46,147 nt of DNA from Candidatus Obscuribacterales bacterium. GTDB lineage: Bacteria; Cyanobacteriota; Vampirovibrionia; Obscuribacterales; Obscuribacteraceae. Positions within the stretch are counted from its first letter, which is position 1. Every line of letters begins with the position of its first letter. Below the pieces are notes generated by a model, which worked only from the letters and a program-made list of their open reading frames with translations, was not told where the DNA came from and made no database searches. The stretch is from contig JAKFVU010000044.1 in assembly GCA_021732025.1 (NCBI GenBank), positions 1 to 46,147 on the forward strand, given 5' to 3'. Made by a program: the position numbers and the translations under genes. This document shows positions 16,773 through 25,305 of the stretch, in pieces.

Positions 16773-16911
16773 GGAGCTTGGCATCCTCGCTGGCTTCAAC
16801 TGACAATTTGGTAAATAGTAACTACAGTAGAGAAACTGATGGCTTATCAAATTTGCTTCCCGCTGCCGTGTAAGAATGACCATATTCCGCAAGCAAATTT
16901 AGGAACCAATT

Positions 16912-18243
16912 TTGACTTCTAATGGTGACACCACTGGGATAATTAGTAACAAGCCTGATAATTCGGCTCCAGCAAGTGCGCTTGAAATCTGGGCCTGGGC
17001 CATGTTCGATTTCGCTAACTCTAGCTATACCACAGTAGTTACTACTGCAATCTTCAACGCCTACTTCGTAAAGACCGTGGCAAGCAGTGTTGAGCTTTCT
17101 ACGGCTACTCTTTATCTGACATGTTCACTTGGCTTAGCCAACCTTTTAGTTGTTCTAACTGCCCCGGTGGTTGGTGCCATTGCTGATGCGTTCGCCATCA
17201 AGAAACGCTTCCTTTTTGTTTCAAGCCTAGCTTGTGTTATTTGCACCGCTTGTTTGTCGTTGGTTCATCAAGGCGATGTGATGCTAGCGATGGTACTTTT
17301 GGTGCTTTCTAATTTTGCCTTTGGCACCTCAGAAGATTTAATAGCCGCATTTTTACCCGAGATAGCGACGCCTGAGAAAATGGGTCGCATTTCAGCATTC
17401 GGTTGGACTCTGGGTTACATAGGTGGCATCGCCGTTTTAGGTGCTTGTTTGGCTTATGTATCATGGGCGCAGAAAGCCGGACAGACTCCAGCGCAGTTTG
17501 TGCCAGTGACTATGCTGTTTGTTGCAGTGATGTTCACCAGTGCAGCTGCACCTACTTTTATTTGGTTGAAAGAGCGAGCAAAACGCTCTGCTTCCAAAAC
17601 AAAATTGGGTGAGATTGCCCGTGGCGCATTTAAACAAGTATTTGACACGATCGCCGATGCGAAAAAACACCGCGACCTTTTCACATTCTTGCTTTCAATT
17701 CTTTGTTACAGCTGCGGCAGTACTACTGTTGTAGCTTTGGCTGCGGTCTATGCCGAGCAAGTGATGGGCTTCAAAACCAGTGAATCAATTATCTTGATTA
17801 TGGTTGTGAATGTGACTGCCGCCGTTGGCGCTTTCATTTTCGGCTTTGTGCAAGATAAGGTCGGTTCTGTGCGAACACTTGCAGTTACCCTCGTGCTCTG
17901 GTCGATAGCCATTTTCATTGCTTTTGCTACTACAAACAAAGAAGGTTTTTGGTTAGCGGCCAATATTATGGGCATTGCTATGGGTGCTAGTGCATCCGCT
18001 GGCAGAGCATTGGTTGGTCAACTTTCTCCTCCTGGTCGCTCAGCTGAATTTTTCGGCTTGTGGGGCCTGTCGGTGAAACTTTCAGCGATAATAGGGCCGA
18101 TGACATACGGCTTAGTAACCTACCTCAGTGGCTCTAACTACCGATTGGCTTTGCTGTCTACATTGACGTTCTTCATTTTGGGTTTAATCATCGTCTTGTT
18201 TGTCGATGAAAAACGAGGCCGCGAGCAGGCACTTTTGCACTAG
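16912..18243 (+). CDS. UMF1-family MFS transporter
   Basis: The protein has 443 residues and about twelve membrane helices. The family start [19 protein letters not shown] is the hallmark of UMF1 (ATG22-like/BtlA) permeases of the major facilitator superfamily. A loop motif [15 protein letters not shown] after helix 2 fits the MFS motif A position, and helix 4-5 holds [12 protein letters not shown] and [15 protein letters not shown], also typical. The substrate is unknown. No ATG lies near; the start is TTG 16912 with AGGA seven bases upstream. It is transcribed away from the secreted TPR gene and is followed after a short gap by the hydrolase gene, possibly co-transcribed. Confidence 0.9.
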   Translation: MTSNGDTTGIISNKPDNSAPASALEIWAWAMFDFANSSYTTVVTTAIFNAYFVKTVASSVELSTATLYLTCSLGLANLLVVLTAPVVGAIADAFAIKKRFLFVSSLACVICTACLSLVHQGDVMLAMVLLVLSNFAFGTSEDLIAAFLPEIATPEKMGRISAFGWTLGYIGGIAVLGACLAYVSWAQKAGQTPAQFVPVTMLFVAVMFTSAAAPTFIWLKERAKRSASKTKLGEIARGAFKQVFDTIADAKKHRDLFTFLLSILCYSCGSTTVVALAAVYAEQVMGFKTSESIILIMVVNVTAAVGAFIFGFVQDKVGSVRTLAVTLVLWSIAIFIAFATTNKEGFWLAANIMGIAMGASASAGRALVGQLSPPGRSAEFFGLWGLSVKLSAIIGPMTYGLVTYLSGSNYRLALLSTLTFFILGLIIVLFVDEKRGREQALLH

Positions 18244-18311
18244 TTAATAGTCTCTGCATGAACGTTCGAGTTCATATCAAATATTTTTCGCAGACTTCAG
18301 GAGTTTCAATT

Positions 18312-19133
18312 TTGAGTTTCATAACCACAAAAGATGGCACTAAGATTTTTTATAAAGACTGGGGCAAGGGGCAGCCTGTGGTGTTTAGCCACGGATGGCC
18401 ACTTTCAGCTGATGCATGGGATGAACAACTGTTTTTCTTGGCCTCCAATGGCTACCGAGTGATTGCCCACGACCGTCGCGGGCATGGCCGCTCTGACCAG
18501 CCATGGGAAGGTAATGACATGGACACGTATGCCGATGATTTGGCGGCTTTGACTGAGGCTCTCGACTTGAGTAATGTTGTCCACGTGGGCCACTCTACTG
18601 GTGGTGGAGAGGTCGCTCGCTATATCGGTCGGCACGGCACTAAACGAGTGGCTAAGGCCGTTTTGGTTGGTGCAGTAACGCCGATCATGCTCAAGAGCGA
18701 GAGTAATCCTGACGGCACGCCAATGAAAGCTTTTGACGATATTCGCGCCGGTGTAGCCAACGACCGATCGCAGTTCTACAAAGATTTAAGCGAGCCATTT
18801 TATGGGGCAAACAGGCCTGGAGCCAAAGTTAGCCTGGGTCAACGTGAGCAGTTTTGGTTGCAAGGAATGCAGGTTGGGCTGAAGGCTGCCTACGATTGTG
18901 TCAAGGCATTTTCAGAGTCTAATTTCACTGAAGACTTGAAGAAGATGACAGTGCCGACTTTGTTTATTCATGGAGACGATGACCAAATTGTGCCGATTAA
19001 AGCTGCGGCTATTCCAGCCTCTAAGCTTGTGAAAGGTTCGATTTTGTCTGTCTATAAAGGGGCGCCCCATGGGCTTACAGCCACCCACCGAGATGAGTTT
19101 CATAAAGAGCTCTTGGCTTTTGTCAAGGGATAA
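18312..19133 (+). CDS. Alpha/beta hydrolase, non-heme chloroperoxidase/arylesterase family
   Basis: The product has 273 residues, the normal family length, from TTG 18312, which has AGGAG eight bases upstream. Motifs are [13 protein letters not shown] (oxyanion region), GHSTGGGE with nucleophile Ser95, HGDDDQIVP carrying the acid Asp (222-224) and GAPHGL with His253. Family members hydrolyse esters or lactones in the cytoplasm and can show peroxide-dependent halogenation in vitro. The physiological substrate is unknown. It follows the UMF1 transporter by 68 bp on the same strand. Its 3' side holds the palindrome array and a strong terminator. Confidence 0.9.
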   Translation: MSFITTKDGTKIFYKDWGKGQPVVFSHGWPLSADAWDEQLFFLASNGYRVIAHDRRGHGRSDQPWEGNDMDTYADDLAALTEALDLSNVVHVGHSTGGGEVARYIGRHGTKRVAKAVLVGAVTPIMLKSESNPDGTPMKAFDDIRAGVANDRSQFYKDLSEPFYGANRPGAKVSLGQREQFWLQGMQVGLKAAYDCVKAFSESNFTEDLKKMTVPTLFIHGDDDQIVPIKAAAIPASKLVKGSILSVYKGAPHGLTATHRDEFHKELLAFVKG

Positions 19134-19151
19134 TTGACGGCCTTTTGGTTG

Positions 19152-19258
19152 GCAAATCTTTCACCGATATCGGTGAAAGATTTGCAGGTTCGAGTGAAAA
19201 ACCTACCGATATCGGTAGGTTTTTCTCACGCCAAGTTCAAAAACCTACCGATATCGGT
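19152..19258. repeat. Three ACCGATATCGGT palindromes at exact 42-bp spacing
   Basis: The 12-bp perfect palindrome ACCGATATCGGT is at 19163-19174, 19205-19216 and 19247-19258. The first is the centre of a perfect 34-bp palindrome (19152-19185) and the second of a perfect 28-bp palindrome (19197-19224). The third keeps the left arm AAAAACCT only. All lie between two convergent genes. A reading frame across them repeats NLPISV every 14 codons but lacks a ribosome site. Confidence 0.95.
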
Positions 19259-19260
19259 AA

Positions 19261-19303
19261 AAAAGAAGCAGAGAAATTCCATCGAAATTTCTCTGCTTCT
19301 TTT
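19261..19303. terminator. Bidirectional Rho-independent terminator
   Basis: A perfect 18-bp stem (19261-19278 with 19286-19303) flanked by A-run and T-run closes a 7-base loop. It sits between the convergent hydrolase and dps genes, so it can stop transcription from both sides. Confidence 0.85.
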
Positions 19304-19342
19304 TCATTCGGTCAAATTTAGATTTGGGCGTAACGCTTGAAT

Positions 19343-19858
19343 TTAAACGTGTTTTTGGAAGTGAGCTTCAATGAACCATAGCTTTTTGTCTACTTCGCGA
19401 GAAATGGCAATGAGCAAATCGTTAGTGTCTTGTTCTTCCCACTCGTTGGTTTGAGCAATAGCTTGGCGCAAGTGTTTGCCGTAAGCGGCGAGGCGATCAG
19501 CAATAGCCATAAGGTGGCCTTCTTCATTTAATTTCTCAGTGTTTGGATACTCAGGCAAGATTGATTCTTTGGCGCTGTTTCTAACAGTTCCGTGAGCTAC
19601 TCCACCTAAAGAGGTGATGCGCTCAGCGATTTCGTCGATGTGCGGATAGAGAACATCAGCAATATCGTCAAAAAGTAGATGTACTTGATAGAAGTCTTTG
19701 CCTTTTACGTTCCAGTGAGCTTGCTTGGTTTGCGACCACATGTCGAGTGATGCTGCCAAGGTTGTGTTCAATAGTTCGATAGTCTTGGCGCGCAGGCTCT
19801 CAGGAATATCAATTCTGGTGGTGTACAAGTGTGTACGTTGTTCTTTAGTGGTTGTCAT
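19343..19858 (-). CDS. dps: Dps-family ferritin-like DNA protection protein
   Basis: The product has 171 residues, typical for Dps. AHWNVKGKDFYQVHLLFDD holds the ferroxidase His and Asp at the dimer interface, followed by the conserved Glu-rich helix LYPHIDEIAERI. Dps forms 12-subunit shells that oxidise Fe2+ with H2O2 and store it, and some bind DNA; the N-terminal tail here has a few basic residues only. I chose ATG 19858 because GGAG lies six bases before it; a start at 19870 is less supported. It ends toward the palindrome array and terminator shared with the hydrolase gene. Confidence 0.95.
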   Translation of the reverse strand: MTTTKEQRTHLYTTRIDIPESLRAKTIELLNTTLAASLDMWSQTKQAHWNVKGKDFYQVHLLFDDIADVLYPHIDEIAERITSLGGVAHGTVRNSAKESILPEYPNTEKLNEEGHLMAIADRLAAYGKHLRQAIAQTNEWEEQDTNDLLIAISREVDKKLWFIEAHFQKHV

Positions 19859-19990
19859 AGTTTGCTCCAAATTGGCAATTTTCTGCTGATGCCTTGAATT
19901 TTATGGCAACGCTAGCTGATATCGACATAGCAACATGAAAAATTAGCTATGTTACTGCTTGGCAATTGGCGGCGCCCGCTATGCCACGTT

Positions 19991-21961
19991 CTAATCTTCT
20001 AGGCGGCTATAGTGGCGGTCGAGCGGTATTTTGTCTACGAAAGTCACTCTAGGAAATTTTCGACGAAGCTCGTTTACTTGCATTGCATCAATATTGGGAC
20101 ACTCGACCAAGTTGATTGTTTTGATGTTTTTGTTGGCTTTGCATAGTTGTTGGACGCATTTTAAGTCAACTTTGGTGCGGTCTAGGCCTATGAATTGGAG
20201 GCTCTTAATGCCTGCCAATTGCCGCAAACCGACGTTGCTAATGTTTTGTACCGCCGCTAAATTGAGATAATTTAGATTTTTGCATTTGGCTATTTGAAAA
20301 AGACTTTTGTCTGTTATCGGCGTTGAGCCCAGAAACAGCCTTTTCAAGCCGGCTATTTTGCAAAGGTTTTCTACCCCCTCGTCAGTGACAGCAGTTGAAT
20401 GCACTCTAACCTCCTGCAGAGTGTCAATTTTAGAAAGGCATTGGGCGCCTTCATCATCGAAATTGCTGGCGTAAAAATTGACGATTTTTAAGTCTAGTTT
20501 TTTCAGCCGCGCCAGGCTTTTATTGCTGAATGTGCAACGGCTGAGATTGAGGCTGCGAATCCATTTTGTCTGCGAAATACGCTCCATTTCTTTGTCTTGA
20601 AGAATTGAGTTGTGTGTTACAGATAAACGCAAATCAACGGTTGGTGTTTTCAATCGCTGCTCGAATTTTTCTACTTGTAAGTCCGGAATTGCGCTTTCGT
20701 CAGGATACTTTCCTGGATCTAGAGATGTTTGAATTTTTTGGTCTGTCCTTTCAACGTGTGTTGGCACGCCAATTGGAGCGGTGTTGAGCGGCTTAGGTGA
20801 GCTATCTATACCAGTGGATAAATAAATGTATGCGGCAATTGCGGTAGTACAAACGCTAACGAAAATGACAGATAGATTCACTATGAGACCTTTGTTTTGA
20901 ATCTCGTCCGGATCTTCATAAAACTGTCTTTCTATTTGTACTTCTTTCTCAATTCCTTCGCTGTTAGTCGTCCGCGCATCAGGAGTAACTTTCTCTAGGC
21001 GCTGCAAGCGTTCTAAGACTTCCTCCATACTTTGATATCTGTCATTTGGAGACTTGGCCAGCATTGTTGTAACCAATTTTTCTAGGCTTGCTGGGCATGG
21101 TCTGCCGTTCATTGCATCTCTAAGGCTGGGAATGGGAGCGGTCTGGTGCAAGAGTATGGTGGTGAGAGCATTGGTGCCAAAAAAAGGAGGCTTCCCTACA
21201 AGTGCTTGAAACAGTGCGCACCCGCAGGAATAGATATCGCTGCTTTCGTTTACAGGTTGCCCCATTGATTGTTCTGGGCTCATGTAAAGGGGGCTGCCGA
21301 AAACAGTGCCGTGCTCGGTTAGCTTCTGCTTGTCTAGAGGTGAACTGCTCAATGCTGCAATGCCAAAATCTACAATTTTGACTTGTACCGTATTTGCTGT
21401 TGATGCCGCATTCTTGCTCTCCTTTGATTGCAAGAAAATATTGTCAGGCTTAAGATCTCTGTGAATAATTCCCTTTTTGTGCGCCGCTGATAACCCGCTA
21501 CAAACTTGAGTAAATGTCGAGGTTGCTTCTTCGAATGAGAGAAACTGACAACTTTCCAGCTTTCCTCCAAGAGACTGCCCCACTAGTCTTTCCATGGTGT
21601 AGTACGGCATCTCACCGTTGACATAACCAAAGTCAAAGACCTCAATAATATTGGCGTTGGTGAGCTTAGCAATGGCTTGTGCTTCGCGTTGAAAACGAAG
21701 CCGCTCTTCTTGTGACAGTTTTGACGATTTGAATGTCTTTAGCGCTACATCTTTATCGAGCATCAAGTGACGTGCTAGATAAACACTGCCCATGCCGCCT
21801 GATCCAAGCAATTCAATAATTTTGTACTTGTGGTCGACGATCGTGCCTAAGAGTTCGACGGCCTGTTGCGTTTGGTCAGCTTCGGTATGAGTGACCGCAA
21901 TGGTTTGATTGACCACCGTGAACAATGATGACTTGGAGAGTTCGACAATGAGATTTTCCAT
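19991..21961 (-). CDS. Ser/Thr protein kinase with one membrane span and leucine-rich-repeat sensor
   Basis: The protein has 656 residues. The kinase domain (about 45-325) is complete: Gly loop LGSGGMGSVYLA (53-64), VALK with Lys75, HRDLKPDN with catalytic Asp169, DFG at 198-200 and SPLYMSPEQ. One membrane span lies at about 360-382. After it, about residues 430-645 contain LRR-like repeats (IRSLNLSRCTFSNKSLARLKKL, LKRLFLGSTPITDKSLFQIAKC, LNYLNLAAVQNISNVGLRQLAG) of the GALA/RI-like type. The predicted layout is a cytoplasmic kinase with the LRR domain across the membrane as sensor. Two tandem 9-base units with AAGG precede the ATG. No partner gene is adjacent. Its ligand and targets are unknown. 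Confidence 0.92.
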   Translation of the reverse strand: MENLIVELSKSSLFTVVNQTIAVTHTEADQTQQAVELLGTIVDHKYKIIELLGSGGMGSVYLARHLMLDKDVALKTFKSSKLSQEERLRFQREAQAIAKLTNANIIEVFDFGYVNGEMPYYTMERLVGQSLGGKLESCQFLSFEEATSTFTQVCSGLSAAHKKGIIHRDLKPDNIFLQSKESKNAASTANTVQVKIVDFGIAALSSSPLDKQKLTEHGTVFGSPLYMSPEQSMGQPVNESSDIYSCGCALFQALVGKPPFFGTNALTTILLHQTAPIPSLRDAMNGRPCPASLEKLVTTMLAKSPNDRYQSMEEVLERLQRLEKVTPDARTTNSEGIEKEVQIERQFYEDPDEIQNKGLIVNLSVIFVSVCTTAIAAYIYLSTGIDSSPKPLNTAPIGVPTHVERTDQKIQTSLDPGKYPDESAIPDLQVEKFEQRLKTPTVDLRLSVTHNSILQDKEMERISQTKWIRSLNLSRCTFSNKSLARLKKLDLKIVNFYASNFDDEGAQCLSKIDTLQEVRVHSTAVTDEGVENLCKIAGLKRLFLGSTPITDKSLFQIAKCKNLNYLNLAAVQNISNVGLRQLAGIKSLQFIGLDRTKVDLKCVQQLCKANKNIKTINLVECPNIDAMQVNELRRKFPRVTFVDKIPLDRHYSRLED

Positions 21962-21987
21962 CTCAACCTTCTCAACCTTCTCGACTT
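21961..21987 (-). repeat. 9-bp tandem repeat carrying duplicated ribosome-binding site
   Basis: On the minus strand AAGGTTGAG occurs twice in a row directly before ATG, with a third degenerate unit (AAGTCGAGA) before that. Each unit supplies an AAGG that could act as Shine-Dalgarno for the kinase gene; the nearer one is five bases from ATG. A change in copy number would alter spacing and strength. Confidence 0.75.
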
Positions 21988-22129
21988 TCCGATTTTTTCA
22001 ACTTTTTCGGGCGCTATTGAAATGCTGGCATCTCAGTATAGTATCGTCTAGTAGTAATGAGATAGGACAGGTTAGAATGAACTGTCATTTGGTCTTTTAA
22101 ACTACCTGTCAGATAACCTTTCGATGACC

Positions 22130-22205
22130 TCTACTATGAGCAATGGCTTCTAGTATGAGTGGCCCATTCTAGTATGAGTAGAGAGCTCCAGCATGATTTG
22201 TAAGC
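22130..22205 (+). repeat. 19-bp direct repeats running into the DUF3124 gene start
   Basis: TCTACTATGAG, TCTAGTATGAG, TCTAGTATGAG and TCCAGCATGAT begin at 22130, 22149, 22168 and 22187, each 19 bp apart. The fourth, more diverged copy contains the start codon ATG at 22193, and every upstream copy has an ATG in the same place. A looser relative (TCTAGTAGTAATGAG) lies at about 22047. Confidence 0.9.
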
Positions 22206-22825
22206 AGATGGTCCAGCGCATTAGTCAAAAACAACAAGTTTGCAAAGGAGTAGTTTCGACTCTCGCTGTTGTTAGCTTAGCTCTCAGCACTTTAGCAATC
22301 AGTGGTTGCGATTATATGGAAGGACTGACTAAAGCGGTGGAAGAACCGCCAGAAATTTCGCAGCCTCACTTAAAAGTGGTCAAAGTGGGTGATGATTTTA
22401 AAGCCGTTCAGCAAGCTAGCATCTATGTGCCAATATATTCTGCCATTTACTACGAAGACCGCAGGCGTACTATAGACTTGGCTGCCACACTTAGCGTTCG
22501 CAACACTGACATGAAAAATTCGATTATTTTGCGTAGTGTTGATTATTATTCTACCGATGGCAAGCTGGTGAAAAAGTATCTGACAGCTCCTGTTGAATTA
22601 GGGCCGATGTCGACAGCCGATTTCATTGTGGCGCGCACCGATGTTAGTGGCGGAGCTGGTGCTAATTTTATTGTTGATTGGTTGGCAAGCAAGAAGGTTT
22701 CTACGCCTATTGCCGAGGCTGTGATGGTTAGCACAGGCTCGTCTCAGAGCATCTCCTTTGTAAGTCGTGGTGAAACAGTTTTACAACCAGCTATAGAACC
22801 TGAGCAAGCAATTAAAGGGCCTTAG
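22193..22825 (+). CDS. DUF3124 lipoprotein
   Basis: The protein has 210 residues. The N-terminus is a lipoprotein signal (VVSTLAVVSLALSTLAISGC) with lipobox LAISGC, so the Cys is predicted to carry lipid. The body matches DUF3124: ASIYVPIYSAIYYEDRRR, TLSVRNTDMKNSIILRSVDY, KYLTAPVELGPMSTADFIV, GGAGANFIVDWLA and EAVMVSTGSSQSISFVSRG. The family is found in cyanobacteria and other Gram-negatives with no known function. ATG 22193 lies in the last 19-bp repeat with GAGAG seven bases before; ATG 22208 is a possible alternative. It converges with the coiled-coil gene. Confidence 0.85.
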   Translation: MICKQMVQRISQKQQVCKGVVSTLAVVSLALSTLAISGCDYMEGLTKAVEEPPEISQPHLKVVKVGDDFKAVQQASIYVPIYSAIYYEDRRRTIDLAATLSVRNTDMKNSIILRSVDYYSTDGKLVKKYLTAPVELGPMSTADFIVARTDVSGGAGANFIVDWLASKKVSTPIAEAVMVSTGSSQSISFVSRGETVLQPAIEPEQAIKGP

Positions 22826-22826
22826 C

Positions 22827-23477
22827 TTAGTTCGCGCCCGAATTGTTGCGCACGTTTTCTAGCTGTTCTTTCTCTTGTTCAATTTTGGTTTTTTGATCAC
22901 CTAAAGTGTTGACCATTTCTTTTTCGTACTGCAATTGTTGCTGTTCGATGGCCTGCATATTTGCTTGCTTCTGTTGCCGTAGAGCACGCCGTTCTTGGGC
23001 CTTTAGCTTCTTCTTCAGAGCTTCAGGATCTTGAGCGCCATCTGGCCCCGGTTGCCAGTTTGCCCCGAGAGGATTGGCGCCAGTAGACACAGTGGTGCCT
23101 AGACCAATTGCCGTGTCGATCTGATTTAGGCTCTGGTTGAGGAGGTTTTCTATATTCGTGTGCTGCTGCGGGTTCAGCTCACCACCATTTTCTTGGCGCT
23201 CGCTTCTTGCCCTGTTTTCGATATTGGCCACGTCCATGTGGAGGCGATTGGCCTGTTGCTCGTCGAGCTGCCCATTTTTCTGGGCAGCCTCTATTTTTTT
23301 GTATTGCCGCTTTATGCGGGCATTAATATTGTCGCCCGACTTCTGAGCTAGCGCCGCCGGCGCAGCAATGCTCTGAATACTGGAAACTACCAGAACATTT
23401 GATGCGGCCAGTGCAACCGTAGCAGTAAAAGAAGCCTTGGCAATAAAAGTAGATACAAGGGTGCGTCTATTGAACAC
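22827..23477 (-). CDS. Secreted coiled-coil protein of unknown function
   Basis: The product has 216 residues from GTG 23477, chosen because GGAGG lies seven bases before it. A signal peptide of about 45 residues (ASFTATVALAASNVLVVSS ... APAALA) is followed by Lys/Gln/Glu-rich helices (INARIKRQYKKIEAAQKNGQ; RRALRQQKQANMQAIEQQQ; KTKIEQEKEQLENVRNN). A Pro/Gly hinge (GANPLGANWQPGPDGAQDP) separates two helical parts. This looks like a periplasmic adaptor or structural protein. No family is recognised. Confidence 0.7.
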   Translation of the reverse strand: MFNRRTLVSTFIAKASFTATVALAASNVLVVSSIQSIAAPAALAQKSGDNINARIKRQYKKIEAAQKNGQLDEQQANRLHMDVANIENRARSERQENGGELNPQQHTNIENLLNQSLNQIDTAIGLGTTVSTGANPLGANWQPGPDGAQDPEALKKKLKAQERRALRQQKQANMQAIEQQQLQYEKEMVNTLGDQKTKIEQEKEQLENVRNNSGAN

Positions 23478-23582
23478 TGGCCTTCCTCCCAACTCTATTT
23501 ATATGCTTCGCCTTTGTACCCAGGCAGCAAATAGATTTATCAGGGGTAGCCCTGTTTCGATAGCTAGAAGCGAGCTAAATGT

Positions 23583-23708
23583 TTAGTCAGCGCCTTCGGC
23601 TAGACTGCGGTCATTAGGATTGAAAGAGTCTGCAGGAATGGCGAAACCGCGAGTGCTTTTTCTTTCTTCGGTAGTTTTAGTTTCTTTTGGACTGTCTTGC
23701 TTTTCCAT
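23583..23708 (-). CDS. Small hydrophilic protein, 41 residues
   Basis: A short frame ATG 23708 to TAA 23583 has AGGAG upstream (11-base spacer, a little long). The product is charged at the start (MEKQDSPKETKTTEERKS) and ends GFAIPADSFNPNDRSLAEG. No family is known. It lies in a 439-bp stretch (23478-23916) that otherwise shows only the terminator below. The clean ribosome site and normal codon use are the evidence. Confidence 0.5.
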   Translation of the reverse strand: MEKQDSPKETKTTEERKSTRGFAIPADSFNPNDRSLAEGAD

Positions 23709-23848
23709 TGATTTAAATACTCCTGTTAGCGGATGCTAGCAACAGACTCTATAGTGCATCACAATTGCTAAGGAGAGGTTAAGTTGGCCTCGTTTGTAAC
23801 CACTTGTCAATTAGAGTATCCACATCTGAGCGCAACATCGCTTAAGAA

Positions 23849-23874
23849 AAAAGGGAAGGCGAACCTTCCCTTTT
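23849..23874 (-). terminator. Rho-independent terminator with UUCG loop
   Basis: On the minus strand AAAAGGGAAGG pairs with CCTTCCCTTTT around a TTCG tetraloop, followed by a T-rich run. It sits 43 bp after the aldo/keto reductase stop and should end its transcript. Confidence 0.9.
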
Positions 23875-23916
23875 GCTGATTTTCGTCAATTGTAAACGAG
23901 ATTTGTGCTCTGTTTT

Positions 23917-24906
23917 CTATCGATCTATTTGCGCTAGAAGCGGCTGCTCATAACGTTCTCCAGCTGTCTTAGTGGCTAGTCCACTGAGGGCTGCAAGATC
24001 TTCGTCTTCAAGATCTAAACGGAACGATACAGTATTTTCTTCTAAGTAACGCACGTGCTTGGTGCCCGGAATTGGCACGATATCAATGCCTTGGTGAAGC
24101 AACCAGGCGATAGCAACTTGAGCTGGTGTAGCACCGTAGCGATCGGCCACTTCATTGACCTCGTCAACCAAGAGCAAATTGCGCTTGAAATTTTCGCCTT
24201 GATAACGAGGGTCACTGCGGCGATAGTCATCTTGAGGAAGATCATCGAAGCTCTTAATTTCGCCAGTAAGGAAACCGCGGCCAATCGGGCAATATGCCAC
24301 TAAACCGATTTTTAGTTCGCGCAGAACCGGCATAATTACTGGTTCTAGATTGCGTTCCCAAAGTGAATATTCTGATTGAAGAGCCGAAATAGGATGCACT
24401 TTGTGAGCTTTGCGAATAGTTTGTTCGCCGGCTTCAGAAAGTCCGAGATAGCGAACTTTGCCTTCTTTGACTAGTTCAGCCATGGCTCCAACAGTTTCTT
24501 CGATAGGAACGTTTGGATCAACGCGATGCTGATAGTAGAGATCGATAACATCAATGCCTAGTCGCTTCATTGAAGCTTCAGCAACGGCTTTAACAGTTTT
24601 AGGATGGCTATCTAGGCCAATTGAATTGCCAGCTTCGTCGTATTTGAAACCGAACTTGGTGGCAATTACCGCTTGATCGCGTTTGCCCTTGATGGCGCGA
24701 CCGATTAATTCTTCGTTTTTGTATGGGCCGTAGCGTTCGGCAGTGTCGAGGAAATTCACGCCTAGCTCTAAAGCTCTGTGAATTACTTTGATTGCTTCGC
24801 TTTCATCGGCTGAGCCGTAAGCAAAGCTCATGCCCATGCAGCCAAGACCGATGGCGGATGTAGTGAGACCCTGGTTACCCAGCTTGCGCGTGTTGATGAT
24901 GCCCAT
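23917..24906 (-). CDS. Aldo/keto reductase
   Basis: The protein has 329 residues, the normal family length. The catalytic tetrad is visible: Asp54 and Tyr59 in NFLDTAERYGPYKNEE, Lys84 in IATKFGF and His127 in LYYQHRVDP. AIGLGCMGMSFAYG and the NADPH-binding end VPIPGTKHVRYLEENT are typical of the AKR11/13-like branch that reduces aldehydes and ketones with NADPH. The physiological substrate is unknown. It is transcribed alone and ends at a UUCG terminator. Confidence 0.95.
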   Translation of the reverse strand: MGIINTRKLGNQGLTTSAIGLGCMGMSFAYGSADESEAIKVIHRALELGVNFLDTAERYGPYKNEELIGRAIKGKRDQAVIATKFGFKYDEAGNSIGLDSHPKTVKAVAEASMKRLGIDVIDLYYQHRVDPNVPIEETVGAMAELVKEGKVRYLGLSEAGEQTIRKAHKVHPISALQSEYSLWERNLEPVIMPVLRELKIGLVAYCPIGRGFLTGEIKSFDDLPQDDYRRSDPRYQGENFKRNLLLVDEVNEVADRYGATPAQVAIAWLLHQGIDIVPIPGTKHVRYLEENTVSFRLDLEDEDLAALSGLATKTAGERYEQPLLAQIDR

Positions 24907-25305
24907 GTTGACGTCCGTGTTCCATACTCAGTGACAATTCAAACCCTATCACGGCCGCTACCGCTTTACATGAAGGTAAATAGTAATAACTATCGATTTA
25001 AAGTTCGCGTAAGCCGCATTACGCCTTGTGAACAAGATTGATTCATCATTAATGAACTCGTAATCGGCCTGTGGCGCTGAATGTTGCGCAATTTCGAAAC
25101 GAAATTTGTTCTTGAAGGCACACTATAGAGATAATAGAAGCCTCAGAAATTCACTTTAATAATCTGTTTCAAGAAAATATATTCAAAGGCAATTGCTAGA
25201 AAGATATAGCCTCTAAAGCTATCTGCTGAAAAGCCAACTGCCGAAAGACCAACTGCCAGTGAACCAGCTAAACCAGTGAACCAGCTAAAGAGGAACGCCT
25301 TACCC
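24907..25305. other. Intergenic region between divergent genes with a 17-bp duplication
   Basis: This 399-bp region separates the divergent aldo/keto reductase and isochorismatase genes and should hold both promoters; I could not pick convincing -35/-10 pairs. CCAGTGAACCAGCTAAA is repeated exactly at 25256-25272 and 25273-25289, next to looser copies of CCAACTGCC. A minus-strand frame here is discussed under findings. Confidence 0.6.

Noticed and set aside
19152..19303. CRISPR-like array
   Set aside because: Only three short palindromic cores, with related rather than unique spacers, and no cas genes in the window.
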